Of a stretch of DNA of 29,354 nucleotides, positions 22,984 to 29,354 are shown in pieces (within the stretch, counting starts at the first letter, position 1; the number at the start of each line of letters is the position of its first letter). Origin of the DNA: DASXTS01 sp036402215 (GTDB lineage: Bacteria; Actinomycetota; Actinomycetes; Mycobacteriales; Pseudonocardiaceae); assembly GCA_036402215.1 (NCBI GenBank), contig DASWTI010000179.1:1-29354 (forward strand), written 5' to 3'. The notes under the pieces are model-generated. The model worked only from the letters and a program-made list of their open reading frames with translations, had not been told where the DNA came from and ran no database searches. The translations under genes were made by a program, and so were the position numbers.

Positions 22984-24201
22984 TCAGCCGGCCGCGGTGA
23001 CCACGGCGCCGGCGACGGTGTCGCCCACGCCGTCCACGGCGGTGAATCGGGAGCCGTCGGCCGCGCTGCGCTCCACGGCGTCCAGCACGCGCTGCACCTG
23101 CAGCCCGTCGCGGAACGTCGGGTGCACGGTGCGGCCGTGGCCGATCGCGGTGAGCAGGTCGTACGCCTGGTGCGTGAAGGCGTGCTCGTAGCCGAGGCCG
23201 TGCCCGGCGGGCCACCAGCCCGCCACGTAGGGGTGGCCGGGCTCGGTGACCAGGATGCGGCGGAAGCCCGCCGTCTCGGCCGGCTCGGTGTCGTCGTGGA
23301 AGTGCAGCTCGTTCATCGACTCGAAGTCGAACGCCAGGCTGCCGAGCGAGCCGTTGAGCTCCAGGCGCATGGCGTTCTTGCGCCCGGTGGCGAACCGGGT
23401 GGCCTCGAAGGTGGCCATCCCGCCGCCGGTGAGCCGCGCGGTGAACACCGCGCAGTCGTCCACGGTGACCCGGCCGGTGCCGGAGCCGTTGCTGTCCGCG
23501 GCGAGCCCGGAGGACGCGGCGGGCAGCGGGCGCTCCCGCACGAACGTCTCGGTCTGCGCGGACACCCCGGTGATGAGCTCGCCGGTGACGTACTGCGCGA
23601 GGTCCACGATGTGCGCGCCGATGTCGCCGAGCGCGCCGGAGCCGGCTTTGTCCCGTTCCAGCCGCCATACCAGCGGGAACTGCGGGTCCACGATCCAGTC
23701 CTGCAGGTACAGGGCACGGACGTGGCGCACCTCGCCGATGCGCCCGTCCGCGACCAGCTCGCGGGCCAGCGCGATGGCCGGCACGCGACGGTAGTTGAAG
23801 CCGACCATCGCCACGGTGCCGTGCGCGGCCGCCGCGGCCTCGGCGGCGGCCGTCATCTCCTCCGCCTCCGCCACCGAGTTCGACAGCGGCTTCTCGCACA
23901 GCACGTGCTTGCCCGCGGCGAGCGCGGCGAGCGCGATCTCGGCGTGGGTGTCGCCCGGCGTGCACACGTCCACCAGCCGCACGTCGTCGCGCCCGACGAG
24001 CTCACGCCAGTCCGTCTCGACGTGCGCCCAGCCGAGCGTGGCGGCGGCCTCGGTGGCCCGCTGCCGGTCCCGGCCGCACAGGGCGACCAGGTCCGGGGTC
24101 ACCGGCGGGTCGAAGAACCGGTGCACGTTGCGCCAGGCCTGCGAGTGCGCCTTGCCCATGAAGGCGTAGCCGACCATGCCGACGCCGATCCGAGAATTCA
24201 T
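22984..24201 (-). CDS. Gfo/Idh/MocA-family NAD(P)-dependent sugar oxidoreductase
   Basis: This 405-aa cytosolic protein has a Rossmann domain starting IGVGMVGYAFMGKAHSQAW (5-23). The family EKP motif follows (CEKPLSNS, Lys104), and the catalytic region GALGDIGAHIVDLAQY (Asp193, His197) lies in the alpha/beta C-terminal domain. Relatives oxidise sugars or inositols at a ring hydroxyl; ThuB, which forms 3-keto-disaccharides, belongs here. ATG 24201 has GGGGAG about 5 nt upstream. It lies 45 nt downstream of the binding-protein gene and 99 nt upstream of the giant ThuA-containing protein gene, so it is probably co-transcribed and acts on the imported sugar. A segment around 213-230 (PLPAASSGLAADSNGSGTG) is a flexible insertion. 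Substrate and cofactor preference are not readable. Confidence 0.93.
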   Translation of the reverse strand: MNSRIGVGMVGYAFMGKAHSQAWRNVHRFFDPPVTPDLVALCGRDRQRATEAAATLGWAHVETDWRELVGRDDVRLVDVCTPGDTHAEIALAALAAGKHVLCEKPLSNSVAEAEEMTAAAEAAAAAHGTVAMVGFNYRRVPAIALARELVADGRIGEVRHVRALYLQDWIVDPQFPLVWRLERDKAGSGALGDIGAHIVDLAQYVTGELITGVSAQTETFVRERPLPAASSGLAADSNGSGTGRVTVDDCAVFTARLTGGGMATFEATRFATGRKNAMRLELNGSLGSLAFDFESMNELHFHDDTEPAETAGFRRILVTEPGHPYVAGWWPAGHGLGYEHAFTHQAYDLLTAIGHGRTVHPTFRDGLQVQRVLDAVERSAADGSRFTAVDGVGDTVAGAVVTAAG

Positions 24202-24246
24202 CGCGCTCCCCTACTCCCGCGGCCTCCCCGGCCGGGACCACTGCCG

Positions 24247-25305
24247 TCAGGACTGGAAACCGATGGACAGGTAGTCGTCCACGTTGTCCTTGGTCACCAC
24301 GGCCGAGAAGGTGGTGATCGAGGCCGGGACCTCGCGCTCGACCAGGTCGCCCATGCCCTTGGCCTGCGCGATGAGGCGGGCCAGCGCGATCGCCGAGGAG
24401 GCCATGCTCGGGCTGTAGAGCACGGTCGCCTTGAGCACGCCGCTGTCGGCCTTGATCAGGTCCATGGCGTTGCGCGAGCCGGCGCCGCCGACCATGAGGA
24501 ACTCGCTGCGCCCGGCCGCGTCGATCGCGGCGAGCACGCCGATGCCCTGGTCGTCGTCGTGGTTCCAGAGCGCGTCGAGCTTGCTGGCCGACTGCAGGAG
24601 GTTCGCGGTCTGCCGCTCGCCGGACTCCACGGTGAACTCGGCGGCGACCCGCGGGCCGACGCTGAAGCCGTTGGCCGCCAGCGCGTCCTTGAAGCCCTGG
24701 CTGCGCTGCTGGGTGAGCGGCAGCGAGTCGATGCCGGCCACCTCGCCGATCACCGGGCTGCTGACGCCCTTGGCCTTCATCTGGGCGGCGATGTAGTTGC
24801 CGGCGCTGACGCCCATGCCGTAGTTGTCGCCGCCGATCCAGGTGCGGTACGCCAGCGGCGAGTCGAAGACGCGGTCCAGGTTGACCACCGGGATGCCGGC
24901 GGCCATGGCCTGCTTGCCGACCTCGGTGAGCGCCTTGCCGTCGAACGGCAGGATGACCAGGGCGTCCGGCTTGTCGTTGATCAGCGTCTCGACCTGGGCG
25001 ATCTGCTGGTTGACGTCGTTGGTCCCCTCGGTGGCCTTGAGCGTCACGTCGGAGAACTCGCCGGCCTGCGCCTGGGCATTGCGGGAGATGGCGGCGATCC
25101 AGCCGTGGTCGGCGGCCGGCGCCGAGAAGCCGATGGTCACCGCCTTGCCGGGCTGGGCGTTGTCACCGCCACCCTGCTGCACGTTGGCGCCGTTGCCGGT
25201 GGACTCGTTCTCCGGCGTGTTCGAGGTGCAGGCGGTGAGCACCGCACCGGCGCCGAGCGCCGCGCCGCCGAGCAGGAACCCGCGGCGGCCGACAGAGAGG
25301 GTCAT
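24247..25305 (-). CDS. Sugar-binding lipoprotein of a ribose-type ABC importer
   Basis: This 352-aa protein belongs to the Periplasmic_binding_4 family. The N-terminus MTLSVGRRGFLLGGAALGAG has a twin-arginine pair (7-8) and a lipobox ending VLTAC, with the lipidated Cys at 26, so it is likely exported by Tat and anchored on the outer face of the membrane. A Ser/Asn/Gly linker follows (27-52). The mature fold starts at VTIGFSAPAADHGWI and shows ALVILPFDGKALTEVGKQAMAAGIPVVNLDR, then a second lobe, LDALWNHDDDQGIGVLAAI. This fits binding of a pentose, hexose or small glycoside. ATG 25305 has GGAG 9 nt upstream. It follows the permease gene by 49 nt. Its position third after ATPase and permease matches rbsACB-type order. 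Confidence 0.93.
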   Translation of the reverse strand: MTLSVGRRGFLLGGAALGAGAVLTACTSNTPENESTGNGANVQQGGGDNAQPGKAVTIGFSAPAADHGWIAAISRNAQAQAGEFSDVTLKATEGTNDVNQQIAQVETLINDKPDALVILPFDGKALTEVGKQAMAAGIPVVNLDRVFDSPLAYRTWIGGDNYGMGVSAGNYIAAQMKAKGVSSPVIGEVAGIDSLPLTQQRSQGFKDALAANGFSVGPRVAAEFTVESGERQTANLLQSASKLDALWNHDDDQGIGVLAAIDAAGRSEFLMVGGAGSRNAMDLIKADSGVLKATVLYSPSMASSAIALARLIAQAKGMGDLVEREVPASITTFSAVVTKDNVDDYLSIGFQS

Positions 25306-25354
25306 GACGTGTCTCCGATCCTGGATTTGTGCGGTGGTGGTGCTGATCGGCGGT

Positions 25355-26401
25355 TCAGGCCGCCGGGGTGGGCACCCCGGCGGGTCTGCCGGACGCCGCT
25401 CTGGTGCGCCGGACGCGCAGGGACTGGAACAGGACCGCGACCACGATGATCGCGCCCTTGGCGATGTTCTGGATGTCGGTCTCGAGGTTGTTCAGGGTGA
25501 ACACGTTGCCGACCACGGTGAAGATCAGGACGCCGATCAGGGTGCCGACGAGCGAGCCCCGGCCGCCGGCCAGCAGGGTGCCGCCGATGACCACCGCGGC
25601 GATGGCGTCCAGCTCGTAGAGCTGCCCGTTGGTGGAGGCGCCGGACGTGGTGCGGGCCACCACCAGGATCGCCGCGATGCCGCAGCAGACCCCGGCGATG
25701 ACGTACAGCAGCGCGGTGTGCCGCCGGACGTCGATGCCGGCCAGCCTGGCCGCCTCCGGGTTGCCGCCCACGGCCAGCGTGCGGCGGCCGAAGGTGGTGC
25801 GCTGCAACACGATCCAGCCGATCAGCACGACCGCGGCGAAGATCCAGATGAGCACCGGGACGCCGAGCAGGCTGCCGCGCAGCGGGGTGGTGAAGCCGGT
25901 CTCGCGCACCACCTGGGTCTGGCCGTTGCTGATCCGCTCGGCGAGGCCGCGCGCCGACACGTACATGGCGAGCGTCGCGATGAACGGCACCATCCGCCCG
26001 TAGGCGATGAGCAGCCCGTTGACCAGGCCGCACCCGGCGCCGACGGCCACGGCGCACAGGATCATCACGCCGGGGCCGTAGGACTGGGTGGCCAGGGTGG
26101 TCATCCACACGCTGCACAGCGCGACGATCGAGCCGACGGACAGATCGATGCCGCCGCCGATGATCACGAACGTCATGCCGACGCTGACCACGCCGATGGC
26201 GGCGGCCAGGCGCAGCATCGTGGAGATGTTGGACTGCGTGAGGAAGGCGTCCGGCCGGGTCACGTAGCCGACGACGCAGATGGCCACCAGCACGCCGAGC
26301 AGCGCGAGCATCCGGCCGTCCACGGTGAACCAGCCGGACCCGTTGTCCCGCTTGCGCTCCGGGTCCTTCACCGGGGCGCCGGTCACGGTCGGCGCGCTCA
26401 C
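25355..26401 (-). CDS. Ribose-type ABC transporter permease (RbsC-like)
   Basis: This 348-aa integral membrane protein of the BPD_transp_2 family has about eight to ten membrane helices starting at MLALLGVLVAICVVGYVT (residues about 31-48). The family marker VGMTFVIIGGGIDLSVGS (about 73-90) and the cytoplasmic coupling loop GGNPEAARLAGIDVRRH are clear. The C-terminal block AAVVIGGTLLAGGRGSLVGT is also typical. It forms the translocation path for the sugar delivered by the binding lipoprotein. The GTG start at 26401 overlaps the TGA of the ATPase gene by 4 nt (GTGA) and has GAGGAG 8 nt upstream; longer readings in this frame run antisense-like through the ATPase gene and are rejected. Sugar specificity is not readable. 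Confidence 0.94.
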   Translation of the reverse strand: MSAPTVTGAPVKDPERKRDNGSGWFTVDGRMLALLGVLVAICVVGYVTRPDAFLTQSNISTMLRLAAAIGVVSVGMTFVIIGGGIDLSVGSIVALCSVWMTTLATQSYGPGVMILCAVAVGAGCGLVNGLLIAYGRMVPFIATLAMYVSARGLAERISNGQTQVVRETGFTTPLRGSLLGVPVLIWIFAAVVLIGWIVLQRTTFGRRTLAVGGNPEAARLAGIDVRRHTALLYVIAGVCCGIAAILVVARTTSGASTNGQLYELDAIAAVVIGGTLLAGGRGSLVGTLIGVLIFTVVGNVFTLNNLETDIQNIAKGAIIVVAVLFQSLRVRRTRAASGRPAGVPTPAA

Positions 26402-27930
26402 GGCAGGCTCTCCTCGGTCACCGCCACACTTCCTTCCATCACCATGTCCAGCACGTCGGCCTCGGTGAGGTCGCCGGCGGCGGCCTCCCCGATCACGTGG
26501 CCCTCGCGCATCACCAGCACCCGGTCGGCCAGCCCCAGCACCTCGGGCACCTCGCTGGACACCACGACCACGGCCACGCCGGAGTCGGCGAGCTCGCGGA
26601 TCAGCCGGTACATCTCGGCCCGGGCGCCGACGTCGACGCCGCGGGTGGGTTCGTCGAGCAGCAGCACCCGCGCGTCGCGCAGCAACCAGCGGCCGACCAC
26701 GACCTTCTGCTGGTTGCCGCCGGAGAGCGTGCGCACCAGGCGGCGCGGGTCCGCCGGGCGCAGCTGCAGCTTCTCGGTGAGCGCCCGGGCCGCGCGCAGC
26801 TCCTCGCGGTGGCGCACCAGGCCGGCGCCGGCGAACCGGCGCAGCGTGGCGAGCGTCAGGTTGTGCGTCACCGACATGCCGAGCACCAGGCCCTGGCTCT
26901 TGCGCTCCTCCGGGGCGAGGCCGACGCCGGCCCGTACCGCGGCGGGCACGCTGCCGGGGCGCAGCCGCCGGCCGTCCACGGTGATGGTGCCGGCGTCCGG
27001 GCGGCGGGCACCGGCCACCGTCTCCAGCACCTCGCTGCGGCCGGAGCCCACCAGGCCGGCGATGCCGAGCACCTCGCCGGGGCGCACGTCGAAGGTGACG
27101 CCGGCGAACTCGCCGTGCCGGGTGAGTCCCTCGACGCGCAGCAGCGGCTCCAGGTCGCCGGCCGGCTCGGCGCGGTCGGGGAAGGCACCCTCCAGCACCC
27201 GGCCGGTCATCAGCGACGTCAGCTCCCGGGTCGGGGTGGCGCGGGCGTCCAGGTCGGTGGCGACGGTGCGGCCGTCCTTGAGCACGGTGACCCGGTGGCC
27301 GATCCGGCGGATCTCCTCCAGCCGGTGCGAGATGTAGACGACCGAGACGCCGTCGGCGGTGAGATCGCCGATCACCCGGAACAGGTTCTCCACCTCGTCG
27401 CCGGCCAGGGCCGCGGTGGGCTCGTCCATCACGATGATCGAGGCCTCGTGGGCCAGCGCGCGGGCCATGGACACGAGCTGCTGGGCGGCCGGCGGCAGCG
27501 CGGCGACCGGGGCGGCCGGGTCGATCTCCGGGTGGCCCAGGCGGCCGAGCAGCTCGCGGGCGACGGCCCGGGTGGAGCGGCGGCGGGAGAACCCGAACCG
27601 GGAGCGCTCGGCGCCGAGGAACACGTTCTCGGCGACGGACAGCCAGGGCACCAGGTCGAGCTCCTGGTACATGGTGGCGACGCCGGCCCGCAGCGCGGCG
27701 CTCGGCGAGGACAGCGTGACGGGCTCGCCGCGCAGCTCGATGACGCCGGAGTCCGGCTGGTGCGCCCCGGCGAGGACCTTGATGAGCGTGGACTTGCCGG
27801 CGCCGTTCTGGCCGAGCAGGCAGTGCACCTCGGCAGCCCGTACCTCGATGTCCACGCCGTCCAGCGCCCGGACACCGGGGAACGTCTTCACGATTCCGGT
27901 CATCCGCAGCAGCGGCCGCTCGGTCGTCAC
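26398..27930 (-). CDS. Sugar ABC transporter ATPase with two nucleotide-binding domains (RbsA-like)
   Basis: This 510-aa duplicated ATPase has the usual RbsA/XylG/MglA length. Domain 1 has Walker A GQNGAGKST (40-48), a Q-loop in TMYQELDLVPWLSV and Walker B IIVMDEPTAAL (165-175). Its signature reads LPPAAQQ (about 145-151), where family members usually have LSVAQQQ. Domain 2 has the degenerate P-loop GLVGSGRSE typical of the second half of these proteins, an intact LSGGNQQKV signature and Walker B VLLLDEPTRGVDVG. It powers uptake through the adjacent permease. GTG 27930 is chosen because ATG 27903 would remove the first strand (PLLRMTGIVKTFPG); GGTGAGG lies about 12 nt upstream. It is the first gene after the regulator and a 156-nt control region. 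Confidence 0.94.
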   Translation of the reverse strand: MTTERPLLRMTGIVKTFPGVRALDGVDIEVRAAEVHCLLGQNGAGKSTLIKVLAGAHQPDSGVIELRGEPVTLSSPSAALRAGVATMYQELDLVPWLSVAENVFLGAERSRFGFSRRRSTRAVARELLGRLGHPEIDPAAPVAALPPAAQQLVSMARALAHEASIIVMDEPTAALAGDEVENLFRVIGDLTADGVSVVYISHRLEEIRRIGHRVTVLKDGRTVATDLDARATPTRELTSLMTGRVLEGAFPDRAEPAGDLEPLLRVEGLTRHGEFAGVTFDVRPGEVLGIAGLVGSGRSEVLETVAGARRPDAGTITVDGRRLRPGSVPAAVRAGVGLAPEERKSQGLVLGMSVTHNLTLATLRRFAGAGLVRHREELRAARALTEKLQLRPADPRRLVRTLSGGNQQKVVVGRWLLRDARVLLLDEPTRGVDVGARAEMYRLIRELADSGVAVVVVSSEVPEVLGLADRVLVMREGHVIGEAAAGDLTEADVLDMVMEGSVAVTEESLP

Positions 27931-28095
27931 GTCGTCGGGACCTCACCATCTGCGCACGGCTCCGCGGGCCTCGCGGGGTGTCCCCCGCGACGCCTCACCG
28001 GGTGGTGTGAGTCATGCGATGCAGGCCATTTTGCACGCCGACGGCGTACTTGGGTAGACCTCCGGCCAACTTTTGCCAGATTTCGGCTAAAGCCG
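27931..28095 (-). promoter_or_regulatory. Candidate control region of the sugar transport/catabolism operon
   Basis: This gap between the ROK regulator gene and the rbsA-like gene holds three notable elements. First, a perfect hairpin, TCGCGGGG (27971-27978) and CCCCGCGA (27983-27990), lies in what would be the 5' leader. Second, two related direct repeats, GGCCATTTTGC (28024-28034) and GGCCAACTTTTGC (28064-28076), are spaced about 42 nt apart, close to four helical turns. Third, a near-palindrome CGGCTAAAGCCG (28084-28095) spans the stop codon of the regulator gene. The A/T-rich runs stand out in this background. The repeats may be operator half-sites for the ROK protein. No convincing -35/-10 pair was found. 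Confidence 0.45.
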
Positions 28096-29313
28096 GGTGG
28101 CTGGGACCCCGTCGCCGGCATCGTCGCTGGTGGCCGCGGCGGCGAACGCGCGGTCGCTGGCCGACCAGGCCGCCCCGATCACGCCCGCCCGGCCCTCCAG
28201 CTCGGACAGCACGATGGGCAGGTTGCCGGTGGCGAGCGGCAGCGACCGCCGGTAGACCACGCTGCGCACCTCGGAGAGCAGCTGGTGGCCGAGGCCGGCC
28301 ACGCCACCGCCGATGACCACCATGCCCGGGTTGAAGAAGCTGACCAGCGAGGCGATCACCTGGCCGAGCCGCCGTCCGCCGTCGCGCACCAGACCCACCG
28401 CGGCGCCGTCCCCGGCCCCGACCGCCGCGGCCACGTCGCTCGCGGCGAGCCCGCCGTTGCGGGCCAGCAGCTCGGCGAGCACCGGCGAGCGGCCGCCGCG
28501 GGCCAGCGCCGTGGCGTCCCTGGCCAGGGCGGCGCCGCCGAAGTAGGCCTCCAGGCAGCCCAGCTCGCCGCACGAGCAGACCGGCCCGTCGTCGGCCAGC
28601 CGGATGTGCCCGATGTCGCCGGCCGCGCCCTGCACGCCGCGGTACACCTGGCCGCCGACCACGATGCCGCAGCCGATGCCGGTGCCGACCTTCACGAACA
28701 CGAAGTCGTCCAGCGAGCGGGCCACGCCCGCGTGCCGCTCCCCCAGCGCCATGACGTTCACGTCGTTGTCCACCACGACCGGCACGCCCCAGCGGCTGGC
28801 CAGGTGGTCACGCACCGGGAAGCGGTCCCAGCCGGGCATGATCGGCGGCGCGACCAGCATGCCGTCGCGGTAGCTCACCGGGCCGGGCAGGCCGATGCCC
28901 ACGCCGACCAGCCGCCCCGGCGCGCGCTCGCGGACGATGGCGGTCATCGCCAGCACCCTGGCCAGCACCGGCATCGGCCCCTGCCGGATGTCGCACGGCT
29001 CGCTCACGTGCGCCAGGACCTCGCAGCGGGCGTCGGTCACCGCGATGTCGATCGAGGTGGCGCCGACGTCCACCCCGACCAGGCGCAGGTTGTCGGCCAG
29101 CCGCACCATGGTCGACCGGCGGCCGCCGCGGCTGGCCGCGTGCCCGGCCGGTTCCACCAGGCCGTGCCGCTCCAGGCTGGCGAGCTCGGCGGCGAGCCGC
29201 GTGCGCTGCACGTCCAGCCGCTCCCCCAGCTCGACGCGCGACGCCGGCCCGTCGTCCCGCAGCGCGGCCAGCAGCCGCGCCCCCGACCACCCCGTCTCCT
29301 CCACGCCGCGCAT
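28087..29313 (-). CDS. ROK-family transcriptional regulator
   Basis: This 408-aa protein has an N-terminal winged helix-turn-helix (about 8-65: GARLLAALRDDGPASRVELG, TRLAAELASLERHGLVEPAG), then a sugar-kinase-like ROK domain. The ATP-grasp-like opening VGVDVGATSIDIAV (79-92), PVVVDNDVNVMALGE and FVKVGTGIGCGIVV are clear. The zinc motif is complete: His236 in GDIGHIRL and CSCGELGCLE with Cys246, Cys248 and Cys253. The DNA-binding domain marks it as an XylR/NagC-type repressor or dual regulator whose effector is probably the imported sugar or a product. It lies immediately upstream of the transporter in the same orientation. ATG 29313 has GGGGCAGG directly in front, an unusually tight site; no better start is seen before the window's end region. 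Confidence 0.93.
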   Translation of the reverse strand: MRGVEETGWSGARLLAALRDDGPASRVELGERLDVQRTRLAAELASLERHGLVEPAGHAASRGGRRSTMVRLADNLRLVGVDVGATSIDIAVTDARCEVLAHVSEPCDIRQGPMPVLARVLAMTAIVRERAPGRLVGVGIGLPGPVSYRDGMLVAPPIMPGWDRFPVRDHLASRWGVPVVVDNDVNVMALGERHAGVARSLDDFVFVKVGTGIGCGIVVGGQVYRGVQGAAGDIGHIRLADDGPVCSCGELGCLEAYFGGAALARDATALARGGRSPVLAELLARNGGLAASDVAAAVGAGDGAAVGLVRDGGRRLGQVIASLVSFFNPGMVVIGGGVAGLGHQLLSEVRSVVYRRSLPLATGNLPIVLSELEGRAGVIGAAWSASDRAFAAAATSDDAGDGVPATRL

Positions 29314-29354
29314 CCTGCCCCGTCCGGCCCCGGTGCTGCCACCGAGGCGATGAT

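Noticed and set aside
17554..25449. Uninterrupted plus-strand frame of more than 2600 codons antisense to the sugar cluster
   Set aside because: It is the mirror of real minus-strand genes. High third-position GC suppresses stops; the translation is a Val/Gly/Arg-rich string with no domain, and the minus strand holds clear families with ribosome sites.
26402..27949. Long upstream extension of the permease frame across the ATPase gene
   Set aside because: The ATPase frame carries Walker and signature motifs, while the permease frame there is Arg-rich noise; the GTG with GAGGAG at 26401 is the start.
1..29354. Search for tRNA, rRNA, CRISPR arrays, insertion sequences and attachment sites
   Set aside because: No cloverleaf, repeat-spacer array, transposase or integrase was seen by eye; short tRNA-like structures cannot be fully excluded without a covariance search.

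Overview
This is a very GC-rich (roughly 70-75%) segment of an Actinomycetota chromosome. GTG starts, extreme third-position GC, type VII secretion (T7SS)-like substrates, a Tat-exported TIM-barrel protein and a Tat/lipoprotein sugar-binding protein all fit. Gene content leans towards Pseudonocardiales or Micromonosporales, but no rRNA or marker gene in the window settles the family. No IS element, CRISPR array, tRNA or rRNA was recognised.

Layout. (a) 1-1112: the end of a PfkB-type sugar kinase overlapping a nucleoside hydrolase, a ribose/nucleoside salvage pair. (b) 1168-3104: a prepilin peptidase converging on a THUMP-like-domain methyltransferase. (c) 3105-3828: a gene-poor stretch of clearly lower GC ending in a strong inverted repeat, then a 96-aa membrane protein. 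(d) 4154-6750, minus strand: ABC-type ATPase, enoyl-CoA hydratase and SAM methyltransferase, tightly packed. (e) 6859-8999: a three-gene cassette with an EspC/WXG100-like small protein, a 431-aa WXG-type protein and an unrecognised 178-aa protein, closed by a hairpin. (f) 9057-15542: glycogen catabolism (GlgX on plus, GlgP on minus) flanking two membrane proteins. One of these looks like a site-2-protease scaffold without its HExxH motif, fused to a helical-repeat tail.

(g) 15640-29313, all minus strand: a carbohydrate cluster. In transcription order it holds a ROK-family regulator, an RbsA-type ATPase, an RbsC-type permease, a sugar-binding lipoprotein, a Gfo/Idh/MocA oxidoreductase and a 1759-aa secreted multidomain protein. 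That protein carries ThuA, a PQQ-type sugar dehydrogenase propeller, PKD, CBM6-like, LamG-like, DUF1080 (3-keto-disaccharide hydrolase family), Ig-like and FIMAH domains. A strong hairpin follows, then two xylose-isomerase-like TIM-barrel proteins, one cytosolic and one with a Tat-like signal.

The most interesting reading is that region (g) encodes an oxidise-then-cleave route for glycosides. A C3 (or other) hydroxyl would be oxidised, the keto-glycoside split by the DUF1080 domain, and the product imported by the ribose-type ABC system and rearranged by the oxidoreductase and isomerases. No sugar kinase or glycoside hydrolase of classical type is seen in the cluster, which fits a non-phosphorylating, redox-assisted route. 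The domain calls come from sequence motifs; the pathway is inference.
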